A stretch of DNA of 64,000 nt, taken from Terfezia claveryi. Taxonomy: Eukaryota; Ascomycota; Pezizomycetes; Pezizales; Pezizaceae. Positions 1-11,968 of the stretch are shown one piece after another (positions within the stretch are counted from its first letter, which is position 1; the number at the start of each line of letters is the position of its first letter). A program made the position numbers and the translations under genes. The stretch lies in assembly GCA_015179025.1 (NCBI GenBank), contig WHUX01000033.1, positions 1-64,000 on the forward strand. The letters are read 5' to 3'. Below the pieces are notes generated by a model. The model made no database searches. It was not told the origin of the DNA and saw only the letters and a list, made by a program, of their open reading frames with translations.

Positions 1-135
1 GTGAACTGAGGGCGCCGGCTGTGAACTGAGCCGTGTGAACTATGAACTGAGGGCGCCGTGTGAACTATGAACTGAGGGCGCCGTGTGAACTGTGAACTGA
101 GGCGCCGTGTGAACTGAACGGTGCCGTGATGAACT
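1..135. repeat. Short tandem repeat, GTGAACTGAGGGCGCC-like
   Basis: Imperfect head-to-tail copies of GTGAACTGAGGGCGCC and GTGTGAACTATGAACTGA fill the left edge. No coding signal is seen. The array may continue beyond the window. Confidence 0.7.
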
Positions 136-183
136 TGTAGCGAAGGTTACTATGCTGCATTAGTGATGTATCTTATAGATTAC

Positions 184-705
184 CTAAGTATGCTGGGTAT
201 GCTGGGTATGCTAGCTAGCGTGGTGCGCTGGGCATGCTGGGAATGCCGGGTTGTGTGCTGGGTATGCTGGCTGCGTGGTATGCTGGGTATGCTGGCTGCG
301 TGGTATGCTGGGTATGCTGGCTGCGTGGTATGCTGGGTAAGCTGGCGTGCCGGTATGCCGGGTATGCTGCGCTTCATGTGCTGGGTATGCTGGGAATGCA
401 GACTGCGTGGTGTGCTGGGTATGCTGGGTATGCTGGGTATGCAGGCTGCGTGGTGTGCGGATATGCTGGGTGTGGTGCTGGGAATGCCGCCTATGCTGGG
501 AATGCAGACTGCGTGGTGTGCTGGGTATGCTGGGTATGCAGGCTGCTGGGCATGCTGGGAATGCCGCCTATGCTGGGAATGCAGACTGCGTGGTATGCTG
601 GGCATCTGGCTATGCTAGCTGCGTGGTGCTATCTCGAGGATGCTGGGTATGCGCTGCCCGTGGTATACTGGGTATGCTGGGTAGTGTGGTGTCTGGGCAT
701 GCTTG
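184..705. repeat. GC-rich minisatellite based on GCTGGGTATG
   Basis: Dozens of imperfect copies of a 10-bp core GCTGGGTATG, mixed with GCTGCGTGGTATGCTGGG and GGGAATGCCGCC variants. Long open frames on both strands here (Gly/Met/Leu/Cys/Trp-rich) are by-products of the repeat, not genes. Confidence 0.8.
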
Positions 706-892
706 GTGGGAAGCGCGTGAATTGTACTGTTAATAACGGGTATTTGGTTGTGTGGTAAGAAAGGTTTAGTGTAGTCTGGTTGGGTTTAGTGTTGCTTTAG
801 TGCCTTCGAATGTGATGAGAGTCTGCATGATGTCTATTTCAAAGGTTTCAGTGCTTAGCGATGTCTATTTCAAAGGTTTTCCCAATAATTTT
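706..892. other. Spacer with a 20-bp direct repeat
   Basis: No gene is seen. GATGTCTATTTCAAAGGTTT occurs at 829-848 and again at 860-879, directly before the AT-rich start of the first composite repeat. Confidence 0.6.
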
Positions 893-3019
893 TATATATT
901 TAATTAATACTTTATTTAATATTCACTTTTATATCTATTCCTATACATATAAATTTTTATTTTTAACTAATTTTTTTTATTTTAATTAATTTAAACTTAT
1001 TTTATATTTATATTTTTACTTATTATATATTACTATTTATTTAAAATTCTTTTTTTATTTATTTCTATTTAAACTTTTTTTTTTAAATTTATATATTAAT
1101 AATTTATTCATTTACTATTATTTTTATATATTTAATTAATATTTAATTTTATAATTACTTTTAAACCTATTCTTATACATATATATATTTTTATTTTTAC
1201 CTAATTTTCTTTATTTTTATCTATTTAAACTTATTTAATATATTTATTATATTTATATTTTTACTTATACTTATATAATATTTTTTTTATTTATCTATAT
1301 CTATTTAAACTTATTTAATATATTTATATCTAAATTTTCCCTTTTTTATATATCTATTTTATAATATTTATATTCTTTTTTATTTAAATATTTTTTCTTT
1401 TAATTTTATATATTATTACTTATTTTATTTTTATTTTATTTATTTTATTTATTTTATTTATTTTATTTATTTTATTTATTTTATTTATTTTATTTATTTT
1501 ATTTATTTTATTTATTTTATTTATTTTATTTATTTTATTTATTTTATTTATTTTATTTATTTTATTTATTTTATTTATTTTATTTGTTTGTTTTATTTGT
1601 TTGTTTTATTTGTTTTATTTATTTTGTTTTATTTCTTTTTTTATTTTGTTTTATTTGTTTTATTTGTTTTATTTTCTATATTTCATTTGTTTTATTTTCT
1701 ATATTTCATTTGTTTTATTTATTTGTTTTATTTATTTTATTTGTTTGATTTTATTTATTTGATTTACTTAATTTGTTTTATTCATTTTATGTATTTTATT
1801 TTATTGATTTGTTTTCTTTTTTTTTGGATTTTATTTATTATATTTATTTTATTTATTTTATTTATTTTATTTATTTTATTTGTTTTCTTTGTTTTCTTTG
1901 TTTTATTTGTTTTATTTATTTGATTTGTTATATTTAAATAATTTTTTTTCCGTAACCTAATTTTCAAACTATACCACTAATAGTGGGTATAGTTTCAAAT
2001 ATATATACTAATAAAGTAATAGCAATATTTAGTCTAGTATAGATATAGTTGCTAGTGGCACTAGTTGCTATTTGCGCAGGCTGCTTTTTGCACCAGCTTC
2101 TATTTGTGCAGGCAACTATTTGTGCTTGCTGCTATTTGCACTGGCTGCTATTTGCGCCGGCTGCTATGTACACTGGCTGCTATTTGCACCGGCTGTTCTT
2201 AGTGCCAGCTGCTATTTGCACCAGTTGCTATATGCACCGGCTGCTATATGCACTAGCTAATATTTGCACTAGCTGCTATTTGCGTCGGCTGCTATTAGTG
2301 CCAGCTGCTATTGGTGCCAGCTGCTATTTATGCCGGCTACTATATACACCGGCTGCTATTTGCGCCGGCTGTTATTGGTGCCAGCTGCTATTTGCACTAG
2401 CTGCTATTTGTGCCGCTACTGTATGCACTGGCTAATATTTGCGCTGGATGCTATTTGTGCCGGCTGCTATTTGTACTGGCTGCTATTTGCACTGGCTGCT
2501 ATTTGCGCCGGCTGCTATTTATGCCGGCTACTATTTGCACCAGCTGCTATTTGTGCCAGCTAGTATTTGTGTCAGCTACTATTTGCACTGCCTGCTATTT
2601 GCGCCGACTGCTATTTATGCCAGCTGCTAGTTGCACCGGCTACTATTTACACTGGCTACTATTTATACCAGCTGGTATTTGCGCCAGTTGCTATTTGCAC
2701 CAGCTGGTATTTATATACACAGCTGTTTGTATGACCAGCTATTTGTGTAGACAGCTATTTGTGCCAGCAGTATCATTGCGTGGTCTAAATTTTAGTTGTG
2801 GTAACTAAATAGGTATAGCCATTGCTACGTAGATTACCGCTAAAGTTAAAAACCTGTACTGCTTTTCTAAATCAGGCTAAAAAAAGCGACACCCTTAGTA
2901 AATGATTGGCTGAGAACTCAAATAACGGCGTTATTTGACTTTTTGTTAAACCAGCAAGATTCCGTTAGCTGTTACTACAACCGGTTTAAATAACGCCATT
3001 ATTTGGTCAGGAATAACTG
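893..3019 (+). repeat. Composite satellite-bearing repeat, copy 1
   Basis: Order: an AT-rich lead starting near ATTTAATTAATAC; a long array of the 9-bp unit TTTATTTTA (purest 1411-1600); conserved block A (about 1945-2055) holding a 30-nt inverted repeat at 1966-1995 with arms AAACTATACC/GGTATAGTTT; a degenerate 16-bp array (about 2056-2775); and conserved block B (about 2776-3019) with the near-palindrome CAAATAACGGCGTTATTTG. The order recurs at 3031-4843 and 19659-24391. No transposase or RT is encoded. Element class is unknown. Confidence 0.8.
2056..2775. repeat. 16-bp satellite array, GCTGCTATTTGCNCYG
   Basis: About 45 tandem degenerate copies. Because 16 is not a multiple of 3, each unit shifts the frame by one, so all three forward frames read the same 16-residue Leu/Ala/Cys/Tyr-rich repeat. 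The open frames of 60-132 codons here are repeat artefacts. Confidence 0.8.
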
Positions 3020-3030
3020 TTAGTTTTAAT

Positions 3031-4843
3031 TTTATATTATTATTATTATTTTATTTATTTTATTTATTTTATTTATTTTATTTATTTTATTTATTTTATT
3101 TATTTTATTTATTTTATTTATTTTATTTATTTTATTTATTTTATTTATTTTATTTATTTTATTTATTTTATTTATTTTATTTATTTTATTTATTTTATTT
3201 ATTTTATTTATTTTATTTATTTTATTTATTTTATTTATTTTATTTATTTTATTTATTTTATTTATTTTATTTATTTTGTTTTATTTGTTTTATTTGTTTT
3301 GTTTTATTTATTATATTTTATTTATTTATTATATTTTATTTATTTTCTATATTTCATTTGTTTTATTTATTTGTTTTATTTATTTTATTTGTTTGATTTT
3401 ATTTATTTGATTTTCTTAATTTGTTTTATTTATTTTATTTATTTTATTTTATTAATTTATTTTCTTTGTTTTTTTGGATTTTATTTATTTTATTTGTTTT
3501 ATTTGTTTTATTTGTTTTATTTGTTTTTTGGGTTTACTTTGTTTTATTTGTTTTATTTATTTTATTTGTTTAATTTTATTTATTTTATTTGTTTTATTTG
3601 TTTTATTTGTTTTCTTGGTTTACTTTGTTTTATTTGTTTTATTTATTTGGTTTTTTATATTAAAATAATTTTTTTTCCGTAGCTTTAATTTTAAACTATA
3701 CCACTAATAGTGGGTATAGTTTCAAATATATATACTAATAAAGTAATAGCAATATTTAGTCTAGTATAGATATGGTTGCTAGTGGAACTAGCTGCTATTT
3801 GCGCCGGCTGCTTTTTGCACTAGCTTCTATTTGTGCCGGCAACTATTTGCACCAGCTGCTATTTATGCCGGCTGCTATATGCACTGGCTAATATTTGCAC
3901 TGGCTGCTATTTGTGCCGGCTGCTATTAGTGCCAGCTGCTATTTGCGCTAGCTGCTATTTACGCTGGCTGCTATGTACACTGGCTGCTATTTGCACCGGC
4001 TACTATTGGTGCCAACTGCTATTTGCACCAGCTGCTATTTATACCGGCTGCTATATGCACTGGCTAATATTTGCACTGGCTGCTATTAGCGCTGGCTGCT
4101 ATTAGTGCCAGCTGCTATTTGCGCCAGCTGCTATTTATGCCAGCTGCTATGTACACCGGCTGCTATTTGTGCCGGCTGTTATTGGTGCCAGCTGCTATTT
4201 GCACCAGCTGCTATTTGCGCCAGCTGCTATGTGCACTGGCTAATATTTGCGCAGGATGCTATTTGTGCCGGCTGCTATTTGCACTGGCTGCTATTTGCGC
4301 CGGCTGCTAGGTACACTGGCTACTATTTGCACCAGCTGCTATTTGTGCCAGCTGGTATTTGCGCCAGCTACTATTTGCACTGACTGCTATTTGCACCGGC
4401 TGCTATTTATGCCTGCTACTAGTTGCGCCAGCTACTATTTACATCAGCTACTATTTATACTAGCTGGTATTTGTGCCAGTTGCTATTTGCACCAGCTAGT
4501 ATTTATATACGCAGCTGTTTGTATGACCAGCTATTTGTGTAGACAGCTATTTGTGCCAGCAGTATCATTGCGTGGGCTAAATTTTAGTTGTGGTAACTAA
4601 ATAGGTATAGCCGTTGCTATGTAAATTACCGCTAAAGTTAAAAACCTGTGCTGCTTTTCTAAATCAGGCTAAAAAAAGCGCCACCCTTAATAAATGATTG
4701 GCTGAGAACTCAAATAACGCCGTTATTTGACTTTTTGTTAAACCAGCAAGATTCCGTTAGCTGTTACTACAACTGGTTTAAATACCTACTTGTATAGGCT
4801 TAGGGAAGTCAAATAACGCCGTTATTTTGTCGGGAATAACTGT
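3031..4843 (+). repeat. Composite satellite-bearing repeat, copy 2
   Basis: Head-to-tail with copy 1 but lacking its AT-rich lead. The 9-bp TTTATTTTA array runs about 3036-3280 and then degenerates. Block A inverted repeat is at 3693-3722, the 16-bp array about 3785-4560, and block B about 4561-4843. Block B carries CAAATAACGCCGTTATTTG at 4711-4729 and a second related motif near 4808-4827. The copy stops at GGGAATAACTGTT, where a pyrimidine-rich tract begins. Confidence 0.8.
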
Positions 4844-5650
4844 TGATCCCCCTCCCGCTGCTAGCCCTACTGCCAGCCCCCGCTACTAGCTCCCCGCCAG
4901 CCCTCCCCTCCTGCCAGTCCCTCCCTCTGCTGCCAGCCCCCACTGCCAGCCCCCTGCCAGCCCTCCCCTCTCGCCACCGCCAGCCACCACTAGCCACCGC
5001 CAGTCTCTCCCCCGCTAGCCTTCACTCCTGCCACCAATCCTTCCCTCACTACCAGCTTTCCCCGTCAGCTCTCTCCCTGCCAGCTCTGCCCTCCTACCGC
5101 CAGCTCTCCTCTCTTGCTGCCAGTCCCCAATCCCTCCCACTACCAGCTCCCCACCACCAGTCCCTCCCATAGTGAGGTGGTGGTGTTTGCTGCCTCTATA
5201 TATGTATGTGTTAGAGGCGGGTCCCTATTGGTGGAGGCAGGTCTGTATTGGTGGAGGCAGGTCCGTATTGGTGGAAACACTGTTAGTAATTGGGGACGGA
5301 AGTATGGGTGGGCATGCTAGAAGGGAATCTGTATTGGTGGAGATGCTTTGAGCAGTTGGAGGGGGGAATGAAGATGGAGTCTTGAGGGAATTAGATACTC
5401 CTTTTAATACTATAATAAGTCTGCCACCAGTCCCTCCCACCGCCAGCCCTCACTACTAGCTCTCCCCACCAGCTCTCCCCTTCTACCACCAGCTCTCCTC
5501 TCCCACCGCCAGTCCCTCTCGCTGCCAGTCCCTCCCACCGCCAGTCCCTCCCGCCGCCAGTCCCTTCCGCCGCCAGTCCCTTCCGCCGCCAGTCCCTCCC
5601 ACTGCCAGTCCCTCCCACTGCCAGTCCCTCCCACTGCCAGCTCTTACACA
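4844..5650. repeat. Pyrimidine-rich tract and CCGCCAGTCCCTCCC minisatellite
   Basis: 4844-5170 and 5420-5650 are strongly pyrimidine-biased on the + strand. From about 5480 to 5645 the unit is a clear 15-bp CCGCCAGTCCCTCCC. Gly/Trp/Arg-rich minus-strand open frames are repeat artefacts. The centre (5163-5440) is not repeat and resembles a LINE ORF1 fragment. Confidence 0.7.
5163..5440 (-). pseudogene. Fragment of Tad1-like LINE ORF1, N-terminal part
   Basis: The minus strand reads NSVSTNTDLPPP followed by RDPPLTHTYIEAANTTT. This matches the pattern NSVSTNTDPPPARTYAQAAS in the ORF1 relic near 58.4 kb and the general fungal LINE ORF1 pattern of a STQTD-like motif followed by PPPxTYAxAA. The STNTD motif occurs more than once, suggesting local duplication. 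It is too short and isolated to be functional. Confidence 0.5.
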
Positions 5651-6655
5651 ATAACCCCCCCTAAGCTCTCCCGCCACCAAAAAAGAGAAAAAGAGAAAAA
5701 GAGAAAAAGTCCCTCCTGCTACGAGCTCTTATATAATAACCCCTCCCTCCGCAAGCTCTCCTGCCACCAGCTCTCCTACAATAACCCTCCCCCCTCCAAA
5801 AAACCAGAAAAAGAGAAAAAGAGAAAAAAAACCAACTCCCTTTTTTTTTTTTTTTTTTTTTTTAATAAAAAATTCAACCTCCAACTATCCTATTCATCAG
5901 CATCCGTTGTTGACCCAGCATCAGGGTCAACCCAACCGTCAGCCCACCTAACCTTTTTCTTTTTCAATAAAGAAAATAGGTGACAAGGACGATAGGCTAG
6001 TATGGGTAGTATTTGCACATTTTCCTCTTGAAGACGTGTCAACTACTCATGGCAATATTCCTCGACGCGTAGACGCTTCAATTGGTCAGTGCAATACTGC
6101 AAAACGCATTCCTCCTTAAGCTCTGCCAGAACTTGTAGATCTATAGATCTTTGTAGCTTTGCATCAAGATCTATCTGACTAGATACGGTTGTCGGTCTAA
6201 TAGGGCCGTAGTAAAGGTAGTAGCCAAAGTTGCCAACATGGTAAAGAAGATGATAATAAGATAAAGCATTTTGATAGAGATATTGTGTTTATGGTAGATG
6301 TTATGGATGTTATTCTGTAGATGTATATTATTCTAGCTATAGAATGTTGTACTATAGAAGATGTTGTGCAAGAGAGGATGTTGTACTATAGGGTATCCAT
6401 CGAGAGGTCAGTGCCTGCCAACTGTTGGTGTTGGTATTACTTCTGGCTTAGTTGCTGCTGCTACTGCAATGCGTGTTGCGCATTGCTGTAATGCACATTG
6501 CTGCTGTAATGCACATTGTAACTTGCTCGGTCACTCCCAGTAATCTCGGTCACCCCAGTAACCTTGTACCTTATTATATACATAAACTCTCTATCCTCGT
6601 GCTTATTACAAACATAAAACTCAGTATCCTTATGCCTCATTATAAACATAAAATG
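5651..6655. other. Intergenic stretch, no gene recognised
   Basis: Contains AAAAAGAG purine runs (5680-5710, 5815-5830) and a T run near 5840-5862. No convincing coding frame, RNA gene or element end is seen. Confidence 0.5.
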
Positions 6656-6659
6656 AAGT

Positions 6660-6950
6660 AAAGTCCTATATTAGATATACAAGATATGAATGAGAATCTA
6701 ATAATAAGAGCGTTGGATAAGAATCTAATAACAAGAGCATAAACAAAAGCATAGAGAAAGCAATAAAAATGAGAATCTAATAATAAGAGAATCTAATATC
6801 AAGAACATAAAAAAGTGATGAGAATCTAATAACAAGAGTGTAGAGAGAACGAGAGGGAGAGTGAAAATCTAATAACAAAAGTGTAGAGAAAACGAGAGGG
6901 AGAGGTAGAGAGAGCAAGAGGGTAGAGAAAGATTAGGTAAGATCAATTGT
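6660..6950. repeat. Degenerate purine-rich tandem repeat, GAGAATCTAATAACAAGAG
   Basis: At least six imperfect copies of about 20-35 bp carrying GAGAATCTAATAA(C/T)AAGAG, ending in GAGAGGGAGAG runs. It lies just downstream of the minus-strand pseudogene that follows. Confidence 0.65.
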
Positions 6951-6959
6951 CACTTTCCA

Positions 6960-9900
6960 CTTCTTTCCTTTGTATAATTGCATTGCAATTTTATAAATAC
7001 CTTCAAAATGAGACCTGCTCAAATTCTGTTCCTCCACTCAGCCGCAAACTCATCATTTACCATAAGCTCTGCAAATCGTAAATTTTGTTCACTTTGTGTC
7101 TCACCTCCCAAAAAGTATCCTTTTGTCCTGCAATATGCATGATAATATCTTTCAGCAATTTTCCACGTACTTCTGAATTGGCAAGGTCGTTATTATAGAG
7201 GATATTCTCTGAATGGTTCTTTGGACTGACACACGAGTTATAGCTATACCAGAAAAAGGATCAATGGAATTCCGAAAGCTTTGTCTCCGTTGTATTGCTA
7301 GTAGCCACTTCCACTGTAACTGGTGTGTCAAATTATATCCTATGCATTGAACACTTCCAGCAGTCGATGTAATATTCTCAATAGTTGCTGTGCATTCATA
7401 AGAATAATTCGTGTTGCAATCCGATCAGGAACTCCAAGCTTTGCCGGTCCATATCCAACCAAAAACCAACGAGCGGATTATTAAACCATAAGGAGGTAGC
7501 TTTTAATCCTTGCTATTGTCATTGCTTTGATCCTTTTGACTTGGACCACCACTTGCCAGTACTTGCATTTGGCCATATCCAACATTTCCGAACAAATTGT
7601 TTTAGAAACTCAGTATCATCCCATATCCAAGATACTTTTTCTCCCAAATGCACATTCCAATTTTCTACTAAAGTCTTATAAAGTACCCGGTACTTTTTGT
7701 CTTCCCAACCTTGTCTCTTAACCCCATCATTAAATGCCCACAAATGAAGTAAACGCTAAGTGCCGATTTCCCTTTATCAGTACCAAACTCAATTCGGTAT
7801 TCTAATAACTCTTGCATATCCTCTTCACAGAATCGAATATCATTGGGGTCAACAGAACCATCTGCCTTACGATCAAGCTCCAATGACCCATCTTTCTCCA
7901 ATGTAGTTAGAACTTCTAGTTCAAATCCCCAAATCAATGTTTCAGCCATCCAGTACCAAACTGATGCTATAGCATCAAACTTGCGATCGAATGTCCACCA
8001 CCGACTTTCACTAGTCCATATTTCTCTTAACTATTGTAACAACTCGACACTAGTATTTTGAACTTGTGTAGAATAGTCAATCTCAGCAGATGACCTATGT
8101 GCTTTGAACGTAAAGCATTATGGTTAAAAAGAATATGTTTAGAGATAGCTGGTTTAAACTGCCAGGTATTCCAATCAATCTTTCCAGCTTGTATAAACCC
8201 ATATTGCATGGTTTCTAGAGTCTTTGATAAACCAATTCCTTGTCGTGGCTTTTCATTTAATCGATCCCGTCCTATTATATATATATATTAGCTTCAAAAT
8301 ATTATTTATATTGATTTTCTAAGATAATAACCTACCAATATAATCCATAATGAGAATTCCGTTGAAGTGGTGCACCACCTAAGGAGACCCGAAGTAGTCG
8401 TAAAAACATTATTGCCATCTTTATAGATTCGCTTGAAATGTATTCACTACCACTTCTAACAAGTGAATATTCAAATCCGTAGCTAAACTTGATATATTAT
8501 AAAGAAATTGCATTATATCACCGGTTGGAATTATCTGAAATGGTAGATTGATGCAATCAATACTATTTTCACCTTCGAAATTATCCAATTGTATTATGAG
8601 CTTTTCCAACAAAGTCCATAAATACGATGCTCTTCTCGTATACCATAACACTTATCTTTTGATGCTGATAAAACAATATTAACTCGTTCCTTGCTAGCAA
8701 TATATGCTTTTAATAGCCGCTGTCGATCCCAATTTCCTTTGGTATGCCCACTTTCTGCACTCCATAGCTTATGTAAATTAGAATCCACTGCTAAAGCTTC
8801 TAAGTTGACATTATTGTATGGGTAAGTTTTGCCAGCGTCAAATGGTTCCTTTATACTACTATAAAATTGGGAGTATACTAAACCACAACGCATAAGAGGA
8901 TGACGTTTTCCAACTGAAAATGTCATGTTGGAAGAACTAGCTATTAATCCCCAAGGATAAAATTGAGTTTGGAAGCCAGGTTTTGCCATTCCAAGTTGAA
9001 AGTGGTAAAGAGTTTTTCGTAGACAACAGTCTTTCCAAAGATAGGTATAAGCACGCCCGTGTTCAGTCTTTGGAGGAACTACCTCTTTACCAATATCAAT
9101 CCATGTCTTTTCTGGAATCAAAAAGTCCTTATCCATACTGAAATTCCATGTTTCCTGAAAGTTACTAATAACTTGGGAAGGACTTTCTGAACGAAACAAG
9201 GTTTTTGTATTCTTTGCATCTAAGAGCAAGATTGGCTGACCAAGGTCTTGAAATCCTGGTAACGATAGCTTTTGAAGAACTATATTCCATACTTCATAAA
9301 GACCTTTTGGGGGAACGGTATAATGGAACATTTGGATCCATGGTTCAGCTTTTTCCGGTTTGAACCTTGCTCAACTGCTCTAGCTTTTCCTTTAGTTTAG
9401 CTTCCTCCCAATTTCGTGGAAAATGTTGACTAACACCAGATGAGTATACATCGTGGATAGCTTGAAGTAAAATATCAATGAAACGCTATATTCATTGTCA
9501 GTTAGGAATATGCGTTCTGAATCTCGACAATAAAGATCTGGAAAAAAGATAAAGAGTCGGCAATCTTCAAAGTAACATAAGTTGCCTAAATAGCAATGAG
9601 GAACTTTATGATATGAGACTGGCTTGAGCTCATCTTCATCAGATACCAAAGTCGTCAGGTGGATATTTGTATTGATATTCAATATCCGCGTTGCATAGAA
9701 ACATAACTATATATAAATTTATAATTAGTTGTTTAAGTATATATATTTGGAATGTTTTTAGTATACCTTTAATCCCTTTTTTGCCACACCTAATGATATT
9801 GGTAATGCAATAAAGCTATCAATATCATATGAAATATCTGAGGAATTAACAATTTGTTGTTTATATAATACAACGTATGTGACTGATGCATAAGGAAGGT

Positions 9901-11494
9901 TTTTTGATGGATACTTGTTTCATTATCATTATCCTCAATTAAACAAGTTCCTTCAAAAACTTGCCGACATTTATCACTAGATAGTGGAATAAACTGTAGA
10001 TCTTTGCCTTTAGGTTCCAATACGCGATGAACTGGTTCTGTTCCTTTGATTGTAGCATCCTACTTAGGCAATTATATGCCACGGAAATGTCGGCAATTGT
10101 CTTTCGTGCAAGTGATCTTAGACTCGTACTCATATATTCTAAATGAATACCATTTTCTGCTTGATTCTCCACTTCGCCAGCCCGATCAGCTTCAAGTCCC
10201 TCTTGCCATTCTGTATGTTCTTCAGTTGTGCATCCATGTCCAAATACCAACTGTTGAGCTAGGAATTGAATTGCATTCAATGTTGTACGCTATATATAAT
10301 TAGTAATAAATTTAATATAATACAATACTTAATTCTCACCTCTAATACTGCGTCTGTATTATCCTCTTCAGTAAACCTATTAAGGTTCTCATTTTGACCG
10401 GTATTATTATCCATACCATCCATATCATCTGAATTATCATCAATAATACCAGTTAAATCAACCGTTGGAAAATTTCTATTTTCCTATTGTAATAGAGTAA
10501 TTAGCTATGAGATTGAGTATAAAATAAAATATTTCTTACCAATTGTTGTTGATTGAGTTCATTTAATTCCATCTGCCTTTCATTTGGTGCCGACCTATTC
10601 CTCAAGTTTGTTTGTTGACTGTTGCTATAATTGTTGGAATCCAAACTAGCGATTGGACTATCATCATAATCTTCCATAGAAGGTACAATGGTAGAAGGAC
10701 CTGGTATTGGTACAATCATAGAAGGACCTTGTATAGGTACAATCGTAGAAGAATCTGAAGGACTTTCAAGACCTGGTAGTCCTTCAGTACCTAGTACAGG
10801 TACAATCATAGAAGGACCTGGTACTGGTAATGGATCGAGTACTGGTAATAAATCGAGTACTGGTAAGGGATCGAGTACTAATATATTTTCATAATAATTA
10901 TATATATTAGTAAACTTAAATAAAAATAATATATAAGAAATATTATAATACCTTCAGCCAAAACAGTATGTCGTACACTTGAGTTAGGTACTAAAGTACA
11001 CTGATTTGGTATTGCAACTACGTTATTCTGTAATGTTGCTGGTAATAATAATGGTGCTGTATTAGATGAACTCAATAATGAGTCTAATAGTACTATTGGA
11101 TCTAAATAATAATTATATTTATTAGTAAACTTATATAGAAGTAGTAGATAAGAAATATTATGATACCTTCGGCTGGACATTGTGAATTTGAAAATCCACC
11201 AATAAATAATTGATTGCCAATTGGGTCTGCTGGAACTATAGAATTGGGTACTATATTCTGCCGTCCTTGTTCTTGCTGCCGTCCTTGTTCTTGCTTTTGC
11301 AAACTCCGCCGTTGTCGATGTGCTTCTGTGTTTTTTAATTGACGGATTGCTTTTGCCTGAACAATTTGTTCAGCTGTATTATACTTCTTAGGACGACCTC
11401 GTTGTCTCTTTTCTGGAGTCGTAATAGTTGCTACTAAGTTTAATGGGATTTGGTTGCCAGTAAAGTCCATTTCGAGGTTGCCAGTAAAGTCCAT
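6960..11494 (-). pseudogene. Large decayed multi-exon gene with an AT-hook N terminus, function unknown
   Basis: Start ATG at 11494 gives MDFTGNLEMDFTGNQI (a tandem 8-codon duplication), then a basic AT-hook-like RQRGRPKKYN and a basic Arg/Gln region. Exons that fit frame and splice rules are 11167-11494, 10952-11101, 10540-10877, 10340-10483, and one starting at 10289; introns are 46-74 nt with GT-AG ends. Further down, coding-like segments on the same strand include 8594-9331 (with FYPWGLIASSSNMTF), about 8090-8400, and 7520-8060 (Trp-rich). They are separated by frame changes and stop codons, so the gene is probably dead. I recognise no catalytic domain. It resembles multicopy fungal hypothetical proteins, but that is an impression, not a search result. 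Confidence 0.55.
11102..11166 (-). other. Intron 1 of the AT-hook gene, near-copy of intron 2
   Basis: GT-AG, 65 nt, phase 1. It starts GTATCATAATATTTCTTAT and has AAGTTTACTAATAAATATAA before the acceptor. Intron 2 (10878-10951, 74 nt, phase 1) starts GTATTATAATATTTCTTAT and has AAGTTTACTAATATATATAA. Both follow GCYGAAG. Confidence 0.7.
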
Positions 11495-11968
11495 TTCGAG
11501 TGATAGATAGTATATAATACGCGTGTATAAAATACTATAAAACTAAGGTGAGAAATGATGCTTAATGGTAGAAAGATAGTTGAATTCAATTGCTATCGTG
11601 AACCTAGAATTATTCACTTCACAGGTCAGTTAATAGTAGAAAAATAGTAAAAGCGATACTTGCTTACCATCTATACAAATAACACCCCTGACTCACAGCA
11701 CAGACCCATAAGGCTTATTATACACAAGTAAACTAATCCACTTTCATAAAAGAAAAACAAAAAATATACAAGATAAACAAACAAGAACATAAGAAAACAA
11801 AATAAAAGTAAAAAGATATAAAACCGGCACCATAATATAACACATAAAAAGATCCATAAACTATAAATCCATAAAAACAAACAAGTCAAAGGAAAAAAAA
11901 AAATATACAAGACAAACAAATAAAAAACAAAGGAATAAAAAAACTGTAATAAATTAAGTACTATTGCC
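11495..11968. other. AT-rich spacer between two minus-strand genes
   Basis: Upstream of the AT-hook gene and downstream of the 576-codon gene. A-rich on the + strand. No separate gene is seen. Confidence 0.5.

Noticed and set aside
163..758. Met/Gly/Cys/Trp-rich frames on both strands
   Set aside because: Minisatellite GCTGGGTATG artefact.
1588..1967. Long Phe/Leu/Ile-rich + frame and Lys/Asn-rich - frame
   Set aside because: Produced by the 9-bp TTTATTTTA array; no start context or non-repeat sequence.
2049..2808. Several overlapping + frames of 60-132 codons
   Set aside because: All are readings of the same 16-bp satellite in different frames.
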